DNA from: Flavobacterium terrisoli
GTDB lineage: Bacteria; Bacteroidota; Bacteroidia; Flavobacteriales; Flavobacteriaceae
Length of the DNA stretch: 64,000 nt
Direction: 5' to 3'
NCBI RefSeq assembly: GCF_030167905.1
Contig: NZ_JARGNA010000009.1
Span: 62,001-126,000 of the forward strand
Shown: one piece after another, positions 27,068-36,152 of the stretch
How the letters are laid out: every line of letters begins with the position of its first letter
How positions within the stretch are numbered: position 1 is the stretch's first letter
Position numbers and translations under genes: made by a program
Notes under the pieces: generated by a model
The model's input: only the letters and a program-made list of their open reading frames with translations
Told to the model about the DNA's origin: nothing
Database searches by the model: none

Positions 27068-27343
27068 ATGGCTATCGAAGTAATTACAAGAGAAGACTTA
27101 AACGAATTCCGTTTACTACTACTCAATGATTTGAAAGAAATCGTCAATTCTAAATCTCAAGAGCAAAAAAAGTGGCTTAAATCCAAAGAAGTCCGCAATC
27201 TCCTAAACATCTCACCCGGCACACTCCAAACCCTCCGAATCAACAAAACCCTATCCTATACCAAAATCGGAGGCATTCTCTATTACGACAACGCCGACAT
27301 AGACAAACTCCTATCCGCCAACAAAGTCACCGCCAACCTTTGA
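27068..27343 (+). CDS. Excisionase-like helix-turn-helix protein
   Basis: A 91-aa protein with an N-terminal coil and a MerR/excisionase-type winged HTH (WLKSKEVRNLLNISPGTLQTLR, then a wing GGILYYDNADIDKLL). This family is found in Bacteroidetes integrative elements next to replication/mobilisation genes, which follow here. It probably regulates excision or the downstream operon. About 80 bp rich in palindromes separates it from the next gene. Confidence 0.85.
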   Translation: MAIEVITREDLNEFRLLLLNDLKEIVNSKSQEQKKWLKSKEVRNLLNISPGTLQTLRINKTLSYTKIGGILYYDNADIDKLLSANKVTANL

Positions 27344-27354
27344 TATTAAGAGGA

Positions 27355-27423
27355 GGACTGCCAGTGGCAGTCAGGTACACGAACTTCAGTTCGTAATTCG
27401 TAATTTATAATTCGTAATTCCCA
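27355..27423. repeat. Cluster of palindromes and AATTCGTAATT repeats before the replication gene
   Basis: In under 70 bp there are GACTGCCAGTGGCAGTC, ACGAACTTCAGTTCGT and two spaced copies of AATTCGTAATT. It lies between an HTH gene and a replication-type gene. It could be an operator, an iteron-like site or an RNA hairpin pair; the sequence alone does not decide. Confidence 0.5.
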
Positions 27424-28224
27424 ATGAACTACATCAAACACCTAACCGGCTTTTTCGAAAGAGTAACCAAAGACAAAGAACTCAACCCAACTCACGTAAG
27501 CTTATACATGTCACTCTTCCAATTTTGGAACTGCAACCGATTCAGAAACCCAATAAGCATATCCCGTGATGAAGTAATGCGCATTAGTAAAATTAGCTCC
27601 AAAGCAACTTATCACAAATGCCTAAAAGGCTTACACGCTATGGGCTATATCAAATACGAGCCATCATACAACCCTTTCAAAGGCAGCCATGTCATTATGT
27701 TCAATTTTGCTGAAGACTTAAAGCCTCAACCAAAGACAAGTTCAAAAAATGAACCTTCTTTTGAACCGGTTACAGAACAAGTTTTAAACAAGCGGGGAAC
27801 AAGTACTGAACAAGCGGTAGTACCTTATATAAACAATACAAACGAAGTAAACATTTTAAACAATTCAAACTTGGGTAAACCCGAGCAAAATTTAAAAAAC
27901 AAAGAGAATGACTCTTTAGATGAAGGAACCAATCCCAAAGAAAAAAAGTTGCGCCAAAAAAAGAAAGGATTCATAATTCCTGATATCAAAGACGTAAATA
28001 ACTATTTTCTCCAACAACAGTTCCCGGAACTCGAAGCCCAAAAATTCTACAACTATTTCTCAAGCATAGGTTGGTTAGTCGGTGGCAAATCCCCAATGAT
28101 AGATTGGCAGGCCGCAGCGCAAAACTGGATGCTCAATGCAGGTAAATTCAGTTCAAATCTGAAACCATTAAAAACTAATAATCTTAACACAACAACAGAT
28201 AAGAATTATGCAGAACCATTGTAA
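27424..28224 (+). CDS. Replication-initiation/DnaD-like protein of a mobile element
   Basis: A 266-aa protein. Residues 1-100 form a winged-helix domain (HVSLYMSLFQFWNCNRF; SKISSKATYHKCLKGLHAMGYI; YNPFKGSHVIMFNF). A low-complexity, polar linker follows (about 105-180), and a C-terminal segment ends WQAAAQNWML, the short helix typical of replisome-organiser-type proteins. Together with the DnaC-like ATPase at 28512 this resembles a phage/plasmid initiator + helicase-loader pair. No relaxase is seen. Confidence 0.75.
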   Translation: MNYIKHLTGFFERVTKDKELNPTHVSLYMSLFQFWNCNRFRNPISISRDEVMRISKISSKATYHKCLKGLHAMGYIKYEPSYNPFKGSHVIMFNFAEDLKPQPKTSSKNEPSFEPVTEQVLNKRGTSTEQAVVPYINNTNEVNILNNSNLGKPEQNLKNKENDSLDEGTNPKEKKLRQKKKGFIIPDIKDVNNYFLQQQFPELEAQKFYNYFSSIGWLVGGKSPMIDWQAAAQNWMLNAGKFSSNLKPLKTNNLNTTTDKNYAEPL

Positions 28225-28511
28225 AATAATACCTTTTGAAAGATTTTGCAGAGCAAAGCGGAGCAAAATGAGAATAAAAACTTCCGCTTAGTATCGGCCT
28301 ATTTTCATTTTCGTATGATTTTCCAATCTTGGCTACGTTGGCCGAGGGAAGGCGCTCCGCGAGACGAGCCTAAAAGGCGAGCGGCTCGGGGCGCTACGGG
28401 AGTAGCAGGGATTGTAAAAATCAAGAGAAAGAAAATTAAGCCTTGATTTTTTTGTTTCTTTTTTCATCAAGGAAAAAAGAAAAGAATTAAAAACAAAAAC
28501 GTTTATCCTAT
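28225..28511. other. Non-coding spacer with a short G+C-rich block
   Basis: Around 28330-28410 the base composition jumps to about two-thirds G+C, with GGCGCTCCGCGAGACGAGCC and GGCGAGCGGCTCGGGGCGCT. These have hairpin potential and differ strongly from the surrounding sequence. Short frames on both strands cross it but look non-biological. It could be a small mobile hairpin element or a structured leader of the ATPase gene. Confidence 0.45.
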
Positions 28512-29135
28512 ATGGAAGAATTAAAATCACATTACAATTACGAAGAAGTAATCTCATGGATTGAAAAAAAAGGGATGGAATTATACGGCAATCACTTCAA
28601 AATCATCGAAGAAGATTACCCTATCATCTACAAACTAATCGCCTATTTCCTCAAAGACGAACAAGCCTGTTTTCAGTTCGGTATTAACCTCAACAAAGGG
28701 ATTTTACTATCCGGGCCAATAGGTTGTGGTAAGACATCTTTGATAAACTTAATGAAGCTCCTGACTCCAACAGAATATAAATTCTCAGTAAAACCCTGCC
28801 GGGATATTAGTTTTGAGTTTATTCAAGACGGCTATGAAGTAATACACAAATACAGCAAAGGACAGCTATACAAAACCGATCCTAAAATCTATTGCTTTGA
28901 TGATTTAGGTTTAGAAAATAACTTGAAATACTATGGAAACGAATGCAACGTCATGGCAGAAATACTTTTGAGTCGTTATGATTTATTCATTAGCAAAAGA
29001 ATTCAAACCCATATAACCACTAATCTTTCAGCTTCAGAAATTGAAACTCAATACGGGAATCGAGTGCGAAGCCGAATGCGCGAATTATTCAACTTAATTG
29101 CATTTGATAATATCATAAATGATAAACGCAGTTAA
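28512..29135 (+). CDS. DnaC/IstB-like AAA ATPase
   Basis: A 207-aa AAA+ protein: Walker A SGPIGCGKTS (about residues 69-78), Walker B YCFDDLG (about 131-137) and a sensor-1 segment ITTNLSASE. Length and motif spacing match helicase-loader/IstB-type ATPases. It probably acts with the upstream replication-type protein on element replication. Preceded by the G+C-rich spacer. Confidence 0.8.
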   Translation: MEELKSHYNYEEVISWIEKKGMELYGNHFKIIEEDYPIIYKLIAYFLKDEQACFQFGINLNKGILLSGPIGCGKTSLINLMKLLTPTEYKFSVKPCRDISFEFIQDGYEVIHKYSKGQLYKTDPKIYCFDDLGLENNLKYYGNECNVMAEILLSRYDLFISKRIQTHITTNLSASEIETQYGNRVRSRMRELFNLIAFDNIINDKRS

Positions 29136-29161
29136 ATTATCATACTCTAAAATGAGTTAAA

Positions 29162-29557
29162 TTATCTATAATTATAACTCCCAAGAAAAACAAACTTATC
29201 TGTATTCAGCACAGACTTATCATATTCAAAGTTGAAAAGCAAAACATAACTGTTATATTCACCCCAATTTTTATCAGGAATTTTTTCGATAAAATTTTCA
29301 GAATACGAAAAATCTTGAAATATATTATTCTTATCATTAGCCACTTTGAACATTACTTCCTTGAAATTTTCATCATAAAAATCTATTTCAAAATCTTTCA
29401 TGAATAAAGAAGTTAAATCACCTTCATCAGAATATGATTCCTGCATGTAATTTTTAAATTCACTCTCAGAATCATGCTTTCCAATCCAAATTGATACTAT
29501 ACTATTTACTTCCATTCTACAAAATATCCTAAACTTATATTTCAAGCTCATCAACAC
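29162..29557 (-). CDS. Candidate immunity protein, 131 aa
   Basis: An acidic 131-aa cytosolic protein, last of four minus-strand genes that begin with the large 1259-aa protein. Small acidic proteins directly downstream of a polymorphic-toxin gene are typically immunity proteins; this is inferred from position and composition only. A shorter start 12-15 codons in is possible (MEVNSIVSIWIG). No family recognised. Confidence 0.6.
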   Translation of the reverse strand: MLMSLKYKFRIFCRMEVNSIVSIWIGKHDSESEFKNYMQESYSDEGDLTSLFMKDFEIDFYDENFKEVMFKVANDKNNIFQDFSYSENFIEKIPDKNWGEYNSYVLLFNFEYDKSVLNTDKFVFLGSYNYR

Positions 29558-29576
29558 TAACTTCTCATTGAATCTG

Positions 29577-29825
29577 TTATACTTTGTAGAATATTTTATT
29601 TTTAAACTCTGAGAGAGGTAAATTATCAGTTAAATTTTTCACAAGTACAGAATCTGTTTTACTATTTATGATATTATCCATACCTATCCCAGTTATTTGA
29701 AATTTTAAATTACTAACCAAGTCTTCATAAATATCTCCTATCAAATATTTTCCTTCTTCAACCTTTATTTCAAAAAAAACTTTACTTGATACTTCAAACA
29801 CTTCAAACACTTTAATCTTAGTCAT
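29577..29825 (-). CDS. Candidate immunity protein, 82 aa
   Basis: An 82-aa acidic, soluble protein. Its start overlaps the stop of the putative toxin by 8 nt (29818-29825), a very tight coupling typical of toxin-immunity pairs. No motif recognised. Role inferred from context. Confidence 0.6.
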   Translation of the reverse strand: MTKIKVFEVFEVSSKVFFEIKVEEGKYLIGDIYEDLVSNLKFQITGIGMDNIINSKTDSVLVKNLTDNLPLSEFKNKIFYKV

Positions 29826-31806
29826 AATATCCTAATTTTTTTAATTCATTATTAAAAGTTTCTAATCTTGTTTTAATTAAATCAATTTCATCATCTGGCA
29901 GTTTCCATTTTTTTGAATTTTTAAGTAATTCTTCAGCCGCTTCTTTTTCCATTAAATATTTAGCAATAACATTGTTATACTTGATTACCCATCTTTTATA
30001 TTTTCCGCTTCTAAATTGATTTGCGTGAATTAACTCTTCATAAACTGCAGATGTTGTAGCATTTTTATTCAAAAAAATAAGTTCTTCATTAAAAGTAATT
30101 GCTTCTATCGTTTCATTATGAAGCTTTTCTCTAGATGCTATATATTCAAATGAGTCATTATCGTAAATTAAATCACCTCCCATTTTTTTAAATTCCTCTT
30201 GTAATTGTTTGAGCAATTTTAAATCAATAGGTTTTCCTATAATTTTAGAGAACAACTCTACTAAGTCCTCTTCTGCCTCTTTCACAGCTTGTTCACTCAC
30301 TTCTTCTACGCTTTCCTTTTCAAGCCTTTGCATTACCTCTTTAGCAGCAATCTCTTCAGTGGCAGTAGCTACACTACCTGCCTTCGCCAATTTTGAGGCT
30401 TTAACCCATGAGACATAAAAAGTTAGAATATCCGGTATAAGTTCTCCTATATTCTTGGCCAATTTATAACCATTAAAATCAAAATAATAAATCTCATAAA
30501 AAAGAGTTATTGTTTTGTCTAGTAAGAGATCTAAAAAATCCCTTGTATCATAATATATAAAATTAAGTAATTTTTCAATTTTTTCCCACAGAGCATCTGT
30601 AATTCTAAACCCAACTTCTTGTTTTAAAATTAAAACTAAAATACCAATTAAATCAATAAAACCGGCTATAAACTCAATAATTCCATTCCAAATACCTACC
30701 CACAAAGCATTATAAAATTGAATTATAGTTTCAACACCCTCAACAACATCAACGAGTTCAAGCATCTTTAGACCATGAGGTTTTAAAGATTCATTCAAAC
30801 CTTTTTTAATGGTTAATAATTTGGGCTTAATAAAATTGCTTAACGCATTTTCCTCTCCAAACTTCTCCTCTAATAATTTATCTATCAACTCTAATGGCTG
30901 ATTAATCATCTTATTTATCAGCAGTTCTTTTTCTTCTCTAGTCTTATTAAAAAGAAAGTCTGGTAAAAATGCTGGTTCATAACCTTGCTCTAAATGACCA
31001 TTCCAATATTTTTCTTCTTCATACTTCTTTTCACGAAGCCAATCCGTTATACTCGAAACCCAATTGTATGTTTTAAAACCTAAAAACTCCACTCCGTCTA
31101 TGAAAAATAAAAACCATGAGAATTCATCAAACTTTTTATTGTTAAACTCAAATTCAATTGCTCGAATCAATAATTTTTCAAAGTCTTCTCTGTTATTAAC
31201 GTCTTCAACAATATTTTTATGAGTGGTTAATAACCTTATCTGTCTGATTATCTCTGGAGCTAAGTCGTCAGCATCTAAATCAGTTTCAAAAAACTTATCT
31301 TGTAAATCTTTTACAACATTTTCACCAAGTTTTACCCGAACTATTTTACCAAAATCCAATTTATCGTCATCAAGTTCCAAAAAAATGAAAATCTCATTAG
31401 GTCCAGGTTTAATATCCGAATCATTATATAATCCTAATACAGCCTCACCATCGTAGTTGTCTTTAGCTATATATATAGTATACTTATATGGTTTGACTTT
31501 AAAAGCCAACAAAGAGTTATAGGCATCAGCCTTAAACTGTGAAATTGTTTTGGTATTATCTACAAACTTTAAATTAGAAGTAGCAATAATCCTAGCTTCT
31601 CCAAAAAAAGGAAGAGCCCAATCTGGAAGTCTTTTTTCCCAATTTGCTCCAAAAGGACTATTAGAAAACATACTATTACTACTGCTTGAAATAGTACTTG
31701 ACACCCCTTCAAATATGTTAGCATTTGCATTTAAAGAAAAATCAGGAAACAGATTACTATCCTGCTCCTCATTCCAGTTAAAAGGTATGTTGCCGGTATT
31801 ACTCAT
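29818..31806 (-). CDS. Polymorphic-toxin-like protein with C-terminal zincin-type domain
   Basis: A 662-aa protein without a signal peptide. The N-terminal ~200 residues are unique. A hydrophobic helical middle (about 370-480; GIIEFIAGFIDLIGILVLIL, FDFNGYKLAKNIGELI) resembles the pre-toxin regions of polymorphic toxins. The C-terminal ~130 residues contain YEELIHANQFRSGKYKRW, then YLMEKEAAEELL. ExxxH plus a downstream acidic residue is the pattern of small metallopeptidase (zincin) toxin domains. Two small acidic genes follow, one overlapping by 8 nt, as expected for immunity. The 1259-aa gene lies upstream behind a hairpin. Confidence 0.65.
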   Translation of the reverse strand: MSNTGNIPFNWNEEQDSNLFPDFSLNANANIFEGVSSTISSSSNSMFSNSPFGANWEKRLPDWALPFFGEARIIATSNLKFVDNTKTISQFKADAYNSLLAFKVKPYKYTIYIAKDNYDGEAVLGLYNDSDIKPGPNEIFIFLELDDDKLDFGKIVRVKLGENVVKDLQDKFFETDLDADDLAPEIIRQIRLLTTHKNIVEDVNNREDFEKLLIRAIEFEFNNKKFDEFSWFLFFIDGVEFLGFKTYNWVSSITDWLREKKYEEEKYWNGHLEQGYEPAFLPDFLFNKTREEKELLINKMINQPLELIDKLLEEKFGEENALSNFIKPKLLTIKKGLNESLKPHGLKMLELVDVVEGVETIIQFYNALWVGIWNGIIEFIAGFIDLIGILVLILKQEVGFRITDALWEKIEKLLNFIYYDTRDFLDLLLDKTITLFYEIYYFDFNGYKLAKNIGELIPDILTFYVSWVKASKLAKAGSVATATEEIAAKEVMQRLEKESVEEVSEQAVKEAEEDLVELFSKIIGKPIDLKLLKQLQEEFKKMGGDLIYDNDSFEYIASREKLHNETIEAITFNEELIFLNKNATTSAVYEELIHANQFRSGKYKRWVIKYNNVIAKYLMEKEAAEELLKNSKKWKLPDDEIDLIKTRLETFNNELKKLGYYD

Positions 31807-31859
31807 ATATTACTTTGATTTGTAGACATCAATTTTTTGAAATTAAACTTTGATTAAAA

Positions 31860-31895
31860 ATGCAGAGGAGCGTCATTACACTAACCCCTCTGCAT
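31860..31895 (-). terminator. Intercistronic hairpin (attenuator or terminator)
   Basis: ATGCAGAGG and CCTCTGCAT form a 9-bp stem on either side of an 18-nt loop. Read on the minus strand it ends in a short T-rich run. It lies between the 1259-aa gene and the toxin gene and may lower toxin expression relative to the upstream gene. Confidence 0.55.
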
Positions 31896-31905
31896 AAAAA
31901 TTAGA

Positions 31906-34900
31906 TTATGGATTCATTTCATCCAAAGTATTCTTGATTTCCTCAATGTCTTCTTTGATTTCCTCGATACTATCAGTTATAGTCTCTAAGTCCTCAACAA
32001 CATTACCTAATTGAGTGCCGTCTGGATTTTGTTGAATTGGATTGACAATTGGATTATCATCCGAATCAAATCCGCTGTAATCTTTACAGTCATCATCACA
32101 AGGCAATCCTTCTACATTCAATCCAATACTTCCGGCTTGAATTACAGTTAAAGAAGTTGGTACTCGGCTTTCCCACGTTTCCTCTACAACCCTTTTTATG
32201 TCTCGTAACTCCTTAACAATGGAAATAAACAAAGGATCATTGAAGGTTGGAACTTGACCACCATTCCATACCTGACCAGTACCCATAAACCAGTTAACCA
32301 CTTCTTCAAATCCTGGTCTTACAGTTACAATAACTCTGGCCATACCACTTTGCAGAAATGACCTGAATAAAGGATCATCAGCCTCTGTTTCATTATAAAG
32401 TTTTTGCCAGTTGGCTTTTTGTGCCCAATAAAAAGGATAAAAATTATAACTCATCAGATTCCATTCAAAGGCTTGCTCAAAAAACTTAACCGTATTGGCG
32501 TAAGTTTCCAATTCAAGACTATCATATCTAACGTGCGTTGTACTGAAAGTATCTCCTTCAAGCAAAGGTGTACCACCTAAAGCAGTATGGCCAATCATGT
32601 ATTCAATACAATTTTTACGCAATACCAAATTCTCTATCTGACGATAAAACAGTGGATTGGTTTTTACTTTTATTTCTTCCATCGATTTGAGTTCAGCCAT
32701 TTTATCATTGTAGGCTGCTAATTTGTCCTCATAAGCTGAAATAATAGCATTAAAAGTGTCCATTTTCCATTGTAATTCAACTTCTGCAGATAGCTTACAT
32801 TTTACAGAAACATTAACAATCCCTGTATGATAATTATAATACTGAACAGCAATTGGAAACTCTCCTCTGAAATTTGAGACATTGATATATGGAATAGCAT
32901 CTTCTGTTAATGAATTTGCACTTGAAGATAAAGACGGGAATATACCTTTAACTTTTGTTAGGGTTCCATAATCTCTATTCCCAAACAAAACAGTTATTGA
33001 ATGAGGTTGATTACTAGTGTCATAATGACCTCCTATTGTTGCTTTTGCTTGATAAGAATAATAACCTTCTTGAATTTTTATATTATCACTCTTTGAAACA
33101 CTCTCATTTTGAGGTGGTGCTTGTTCAATAAACATAGACTTTCCAATTACTATTTCGGAAGCTGGCATTGGTTCAATTTCCGCATTATAAATAGCGGCCC
33201 AATGAGGATAAGTATCTTCATTAATATAAGTATAATCTTTTAAGGTTAAATTCCCAGGAAATGTTCTTGGATCTATTGGTTGCTCTAATAATTCAACTTC
33301 ATTACCCTCAATCTTGATTTTTGTTGCCAAATTATGAAATGAAGCCGGCTCCGGAATCATAAATTCATACATCAATCGTTTACCGTAATTAACCACTTGG
33401 TTTCTGTAAATCTTATCAACCCATCGGTAAACCCCTGAAATGTGCCTGTCGCCTTTACGATTGTCATAACCGTGTTTATTGTTCTCTTCAAACTCTTCTA
33501 TGATTTTAGTAATACGTTCTTCCTTTACTTTTTGAACTACTCTTTCTAAAACCCGTTCAGTTACTTCTGTTGCCTGGGTAACAGCTTGATGATCTGAGTT
33601 CTCTTGGCTGGTATTATAAGCAAAATCTCCTGAATAATTTGTTGACATACTTCCGGCACCGCTTAAATTTACGGAAGTTGATACCCCTGCATGAAGATTT
33701 AAGGAGTATTGTTCTGCTAAAACCGAACTAACTTCCTGATTCATCTCAAATCGTTCAGTTGAAGTACTGTCAGTCAACTTTTCAGTTTCTTTCTCTTTAC
33801 TGGTTGTTATAGTATCTTCCTGACGGCGCAATCTTCGGGTAGATTTCTCCTTGTACTCCCGGGCCATGACATTCTCTATATGAGATACCTCTCCTGGTAC
33901 GTAACAGCAAATTTCCTGCTCTACTTTTCTATAATCAGCAATTCCCAATCGCTTAATACCATATCCGGAGGGGATATATCTAATTACATTTTGACCGGAT
34001 GAAATTACAGTTGAAGGTTCATCTTCTGGTGGATTAGTTATTCCTGCTCCATAATCATTTGTATTACTTGTTCCGCTGCTTCCTACTACCAAATCTTCAT
34101 AAATATAACTCCCATAACCTTTTGCTAATAAAATTTCGGTTAAGGGATCATAAGTGGTTGGGTTGGGATCATTTTCTATTGCGTCACTCAAACTTAAATT
34201 AGTGCTGTTTGCAGCTGCAATATCACCTGAACCATCAATAGTTAAAACCCTGCCTACAGATGAAGTAAAAGTTCCAACTATAGATAAAGTACCCTCATCC
34301 GCAGGATCGAAATAATTCCCTGCATAATTAAAAATCTTAAGTACTAGTTTTCCGTTAACCCATTCACTTGAAGCATTTTGATTAACATAAACTCCTTCAA
34401 CAGTTGAACTATCTTCAAAGGTAATGGTATACTCTCCTGACACTATATCCGTACCGGGTTCCATATCTAAAAAGGTAAGCGCCAAATATTTGTTAGGATA
34501 AGAAGAATTTAAAGTCATGAAAGTAAATCCGGCAACAGTTCTGGCAAAACTTTCTCCTGAATTGGTCTGAACCACAACTCCGTTAACATTGGCCAATCTT
34601 TTTGAAGTTTCAGTTCGCCCAAATTGCTGAGAATACAATTTGCTTATGGCATCGTCAATAAAATCATACGCTTCTTTAAAAGTAGAATACAATAGTTCAT
34701 TAACACAATATTCAATAAAATTAAAATGAATATTTAGCTTGGATGACACATCTTGGCAATACGCTAATTGTCCTTTAGGTTCAAAATTATATTCAGGTAA
34801 AGTAAGATCTTCATAAACAATATAAGTTTCTTCTCTTTGAGTTACCGGATCCGTATACGTTTTTACCACCTCAGTAGCAGCCGCATAAGCAGTTTTTACA

Positions 34901-35685
34901 TCATCATTATGTTGAGCATTATATTCATTTAAATCATTTTGATTTACAACATTATACTTTCTCTCAACTTCTAACAATGATTTTCTAATAGCCTCATAAG
35001 TTTTTTTATTGTCTTCTATTCTCAATAATTCATTAGCTTTTTGCAATGTTTTAGAGTTAAATGGTAGTTTAGTAGGATCAACTTTTTTTGATTCAACTGC
35101 CATAGAGTTATCTTCTGCTCCAAACAAAAATTTAGGCAATATAACTCTAGCCTGAGCTAAATCTCTGATTACTTTTATTTCAGTTTCACTTGTATCATAA
35201 TGTTTAATAAAGAATTCTGCAACAAAAAGTGATAACAAAGCATCTCTGACATAACTGGATTTAAATGTAACAATCTGATAAAATAAATTATCCCAAAGAT
35301 CAATTTCTACGTCATTAAAATCATCCAATGCAGTTACGCTTAATGCTGTGGTTTTATCCTTTATTTCGTTTATATCAAAACTGCTTCGATTTTTTGATAA
35401 CCACATTGCATAATCGTAAAGTTCTCCTCCTACGGCTGCTCTCAATTTATCTTTGTTAGGAATAGCTGTTGATTTAAAAGTATTTGCCGTTTCGGATAAA
35501 ACATCTCGTCGAGTCTGCCCGATAGTGATGCTTGATACTGCATCCAAAAAAACACTATTAAAAGGGGATTCTTTATCCCATTCAGGATGCTGAACAAAAC
35601 TTCCATTAATCTCTGTTTGTTCAATTAATTCAGGTGCTCGCATTGTTACAAAACGATAGAGCGTGTTTTTGATTTCTGTACCCAT
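31906..35685 (-). CDS. Large protein of unknown function (1259 aa), first gene of the toxin operon
   Basis: No named family recognised. Features visible: an alpha-helical N-terminal third, a Ser/Gly/Asn-rich middle (about 640-740) next to REYKEKSTRRLRRQED and ERVVQKVKEERITKIIEEF coils, a beta-rich segment (about 850-970), a coiled-coil stretch ISAYEDKLAAYNDKMAEL, and an acidic C-terminal coiled coil (IEEIKEDIEEIKNTL). No signal peptide or T9SS domain. The cluster CYVPGEVSHIENVMAREYKE may be a conserved core motif. Placement before a toxin and immunity genes suggests a delivery, scaffold or pore component. Regulatory site 1 lies 228 nt upstream. Confidence 0.6.
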   Translation of the reverse strand: MGTEIKNTLYRFVTMRAPELIEQTEINGSFVQHPEWDKESPFNSVFLDAVSSITIGQTRRDVLSETANTFKSTAIPNKDKLRAAVGGELYDYAMWLSKNRSSFDINEIKDKTTALSVTALDDFNDVEIDLWDNLFYQIVTFKSSYVRDALLSLFVAEFFIKHYDTSETEIKVIRDLAQARVILPKFLFGAEDNSMAVESKKVDPTKLPFNSKTLQKANELLRIEDNKKTYEAIRKSLLEVERKYNVVNQNDLNEYNAQHNDDVKTAYAAATEVVKTYTDPVTQREETYIVYEDLTLPEYNFEPKGQLAYCQDVSSKLNIHFNFIEYCVNELLYSTFKEAYDFIDDAISKLYSQQFGRTETSKRLANVNGVVVQTNSGESFARTVAGFTFMTLNSSYPNKYLALTFLDMEPGTDIVSGEYTITFEDSSTVEGVYVNQNASSEWVNGKLVLKIFNYAGNYFDPADEGTLSIVGTFTSSVGRVLTIDGSGDIAAANSTNLSLSDAIENDPNPTTYDPLTEILLAKGYGSYIYEDLVVGSSGTSNTNDYGAGITNPPEDEPSTVISSGQNVIRYIPSGYGIKRLGIADYRKVEQEICCYVPGEVSHIENVMAREYKEKSTRRLRRQEDTITTSKEKETEKLTDSTSTERFEMNQEVSSVLAEQYSLNLHAGVSTSVNLSGAGSMSTNYSGDFAYNTSQENSDHQAVTQATEVTERVLERVVQKVKEERITKIIEEFEENNKHGYDNRKGDRHISGVYRWVDKIYRNQVVNYGKRLMYEFMIPEPASFHNLATKIKIEGNEVELLEQPIDPRTFPGNLTLKDYTYINEDTYPHWAAIYNAEIEPMPASEIVIGKSMFIEQAPPQNESVSKSDNIKIQEGYYSYQAKATIGGHYDTSNQPHSITVLFGNRDYGTLTKVKGIFPSLSSSANSLTEDAIPYINVSNFRGEFPIAVQYYNYHTGIVNVSVKCKLSAEVELQWKMDTFNAIISAYEDKLAAYNDKMAELKSMEEIKVKTNPLFYRQIENLVLRKNCIEYMIGHTALGGTPLLEGDTFSTTHVRYDSLELETYANTVKFFEQAFEWNLMSYNFYPFYWAQKANWQKLYNETEADDPLFRSFLQSGMARVIVTVRPGFEEVVNWFMGTGQVWNGGQVPTFNDPLFISIVKELRDIKRVVEETWESRVPTSLTVIQAGSIGLNVEGLPCDDDCKDYSGFDSDDNPIVNPIQQNPDGTQLGNVVEDLETITDSIEEIKEDIEEIKNTLDEMNP

Positions 35686-35912
35686 AAATTTAATTATTAT
35701 TAGTTTCTACTTTAAATTCAACATTTCTTGGCAAACCTTTTTTTATGAATTGTTCAGTGAAAATATTAGCTGACTAGACAAAATTCATCAACAACATTTT
35801 CTAGCTTTCTCACGTTACAAAAGCATTCTTCAATAAAAGCAAGACAACATAACAGCCTAATATTTAGACTTATTAACTTTATAAAGTTAACCTATGTCTA
35901 AACATCAGACAA

Positions 35913-35933
35913 TGCGTATTAATACGTAATTTG
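35913..35933 (-). promoter_or_regulatory. Putative response-regulator site 1
   Basis: TGCGTATTAATACGTAAT plus TTG on the plus strand matches the 21-bp motif seen five more times up to 45.0 kb. Oriented towards the 1259-aa gene. The rest of the 35686-36152 gap holds a terminator at 36002-36029 and otherwise nothing that I can see. Confidence 0.65.
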
Positions 35934-36001
35934 ATTGTTAAATAAAGTGGAATGATTTACAGTTTTTAAACTGTAAAATTTAATTAAGAAAATATCATAA
36001 C

Positions 36002-36029
36002 AAAAAACTGCCTTCATTACCAAAGGCAG
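36002..36029 (-). terminator. Rho-independent terminator of the beta-propeller gene
   Basis: On the minus strand CTGCCTT and AAGGCAG pair around an 8-nt loop and are followed by TTTTTTG. It lies 124 nt after the stop of the 36153-37697 gene. Confidence 0.7.
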
Positions 36030-36152
36030 CTTTCTAAAATCTGTTATGTAAAAATTGAATCACTATATGGCAATTGGGTTGATAATCTACTTAGGGAAGT
36101 ATATTGTTTTTGATTACACTTGAAAAAATGTTAACCAATAAACACAAAACAA

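Noticed and set aside
28246..28557. Short frames on both strands through the G+C-rich block
   Set aside because: Arg/Ala/Pro-rich translations follow the local base composition, have no protein-like pattern, and the minus frame overlaps the start of the ATPase gene.
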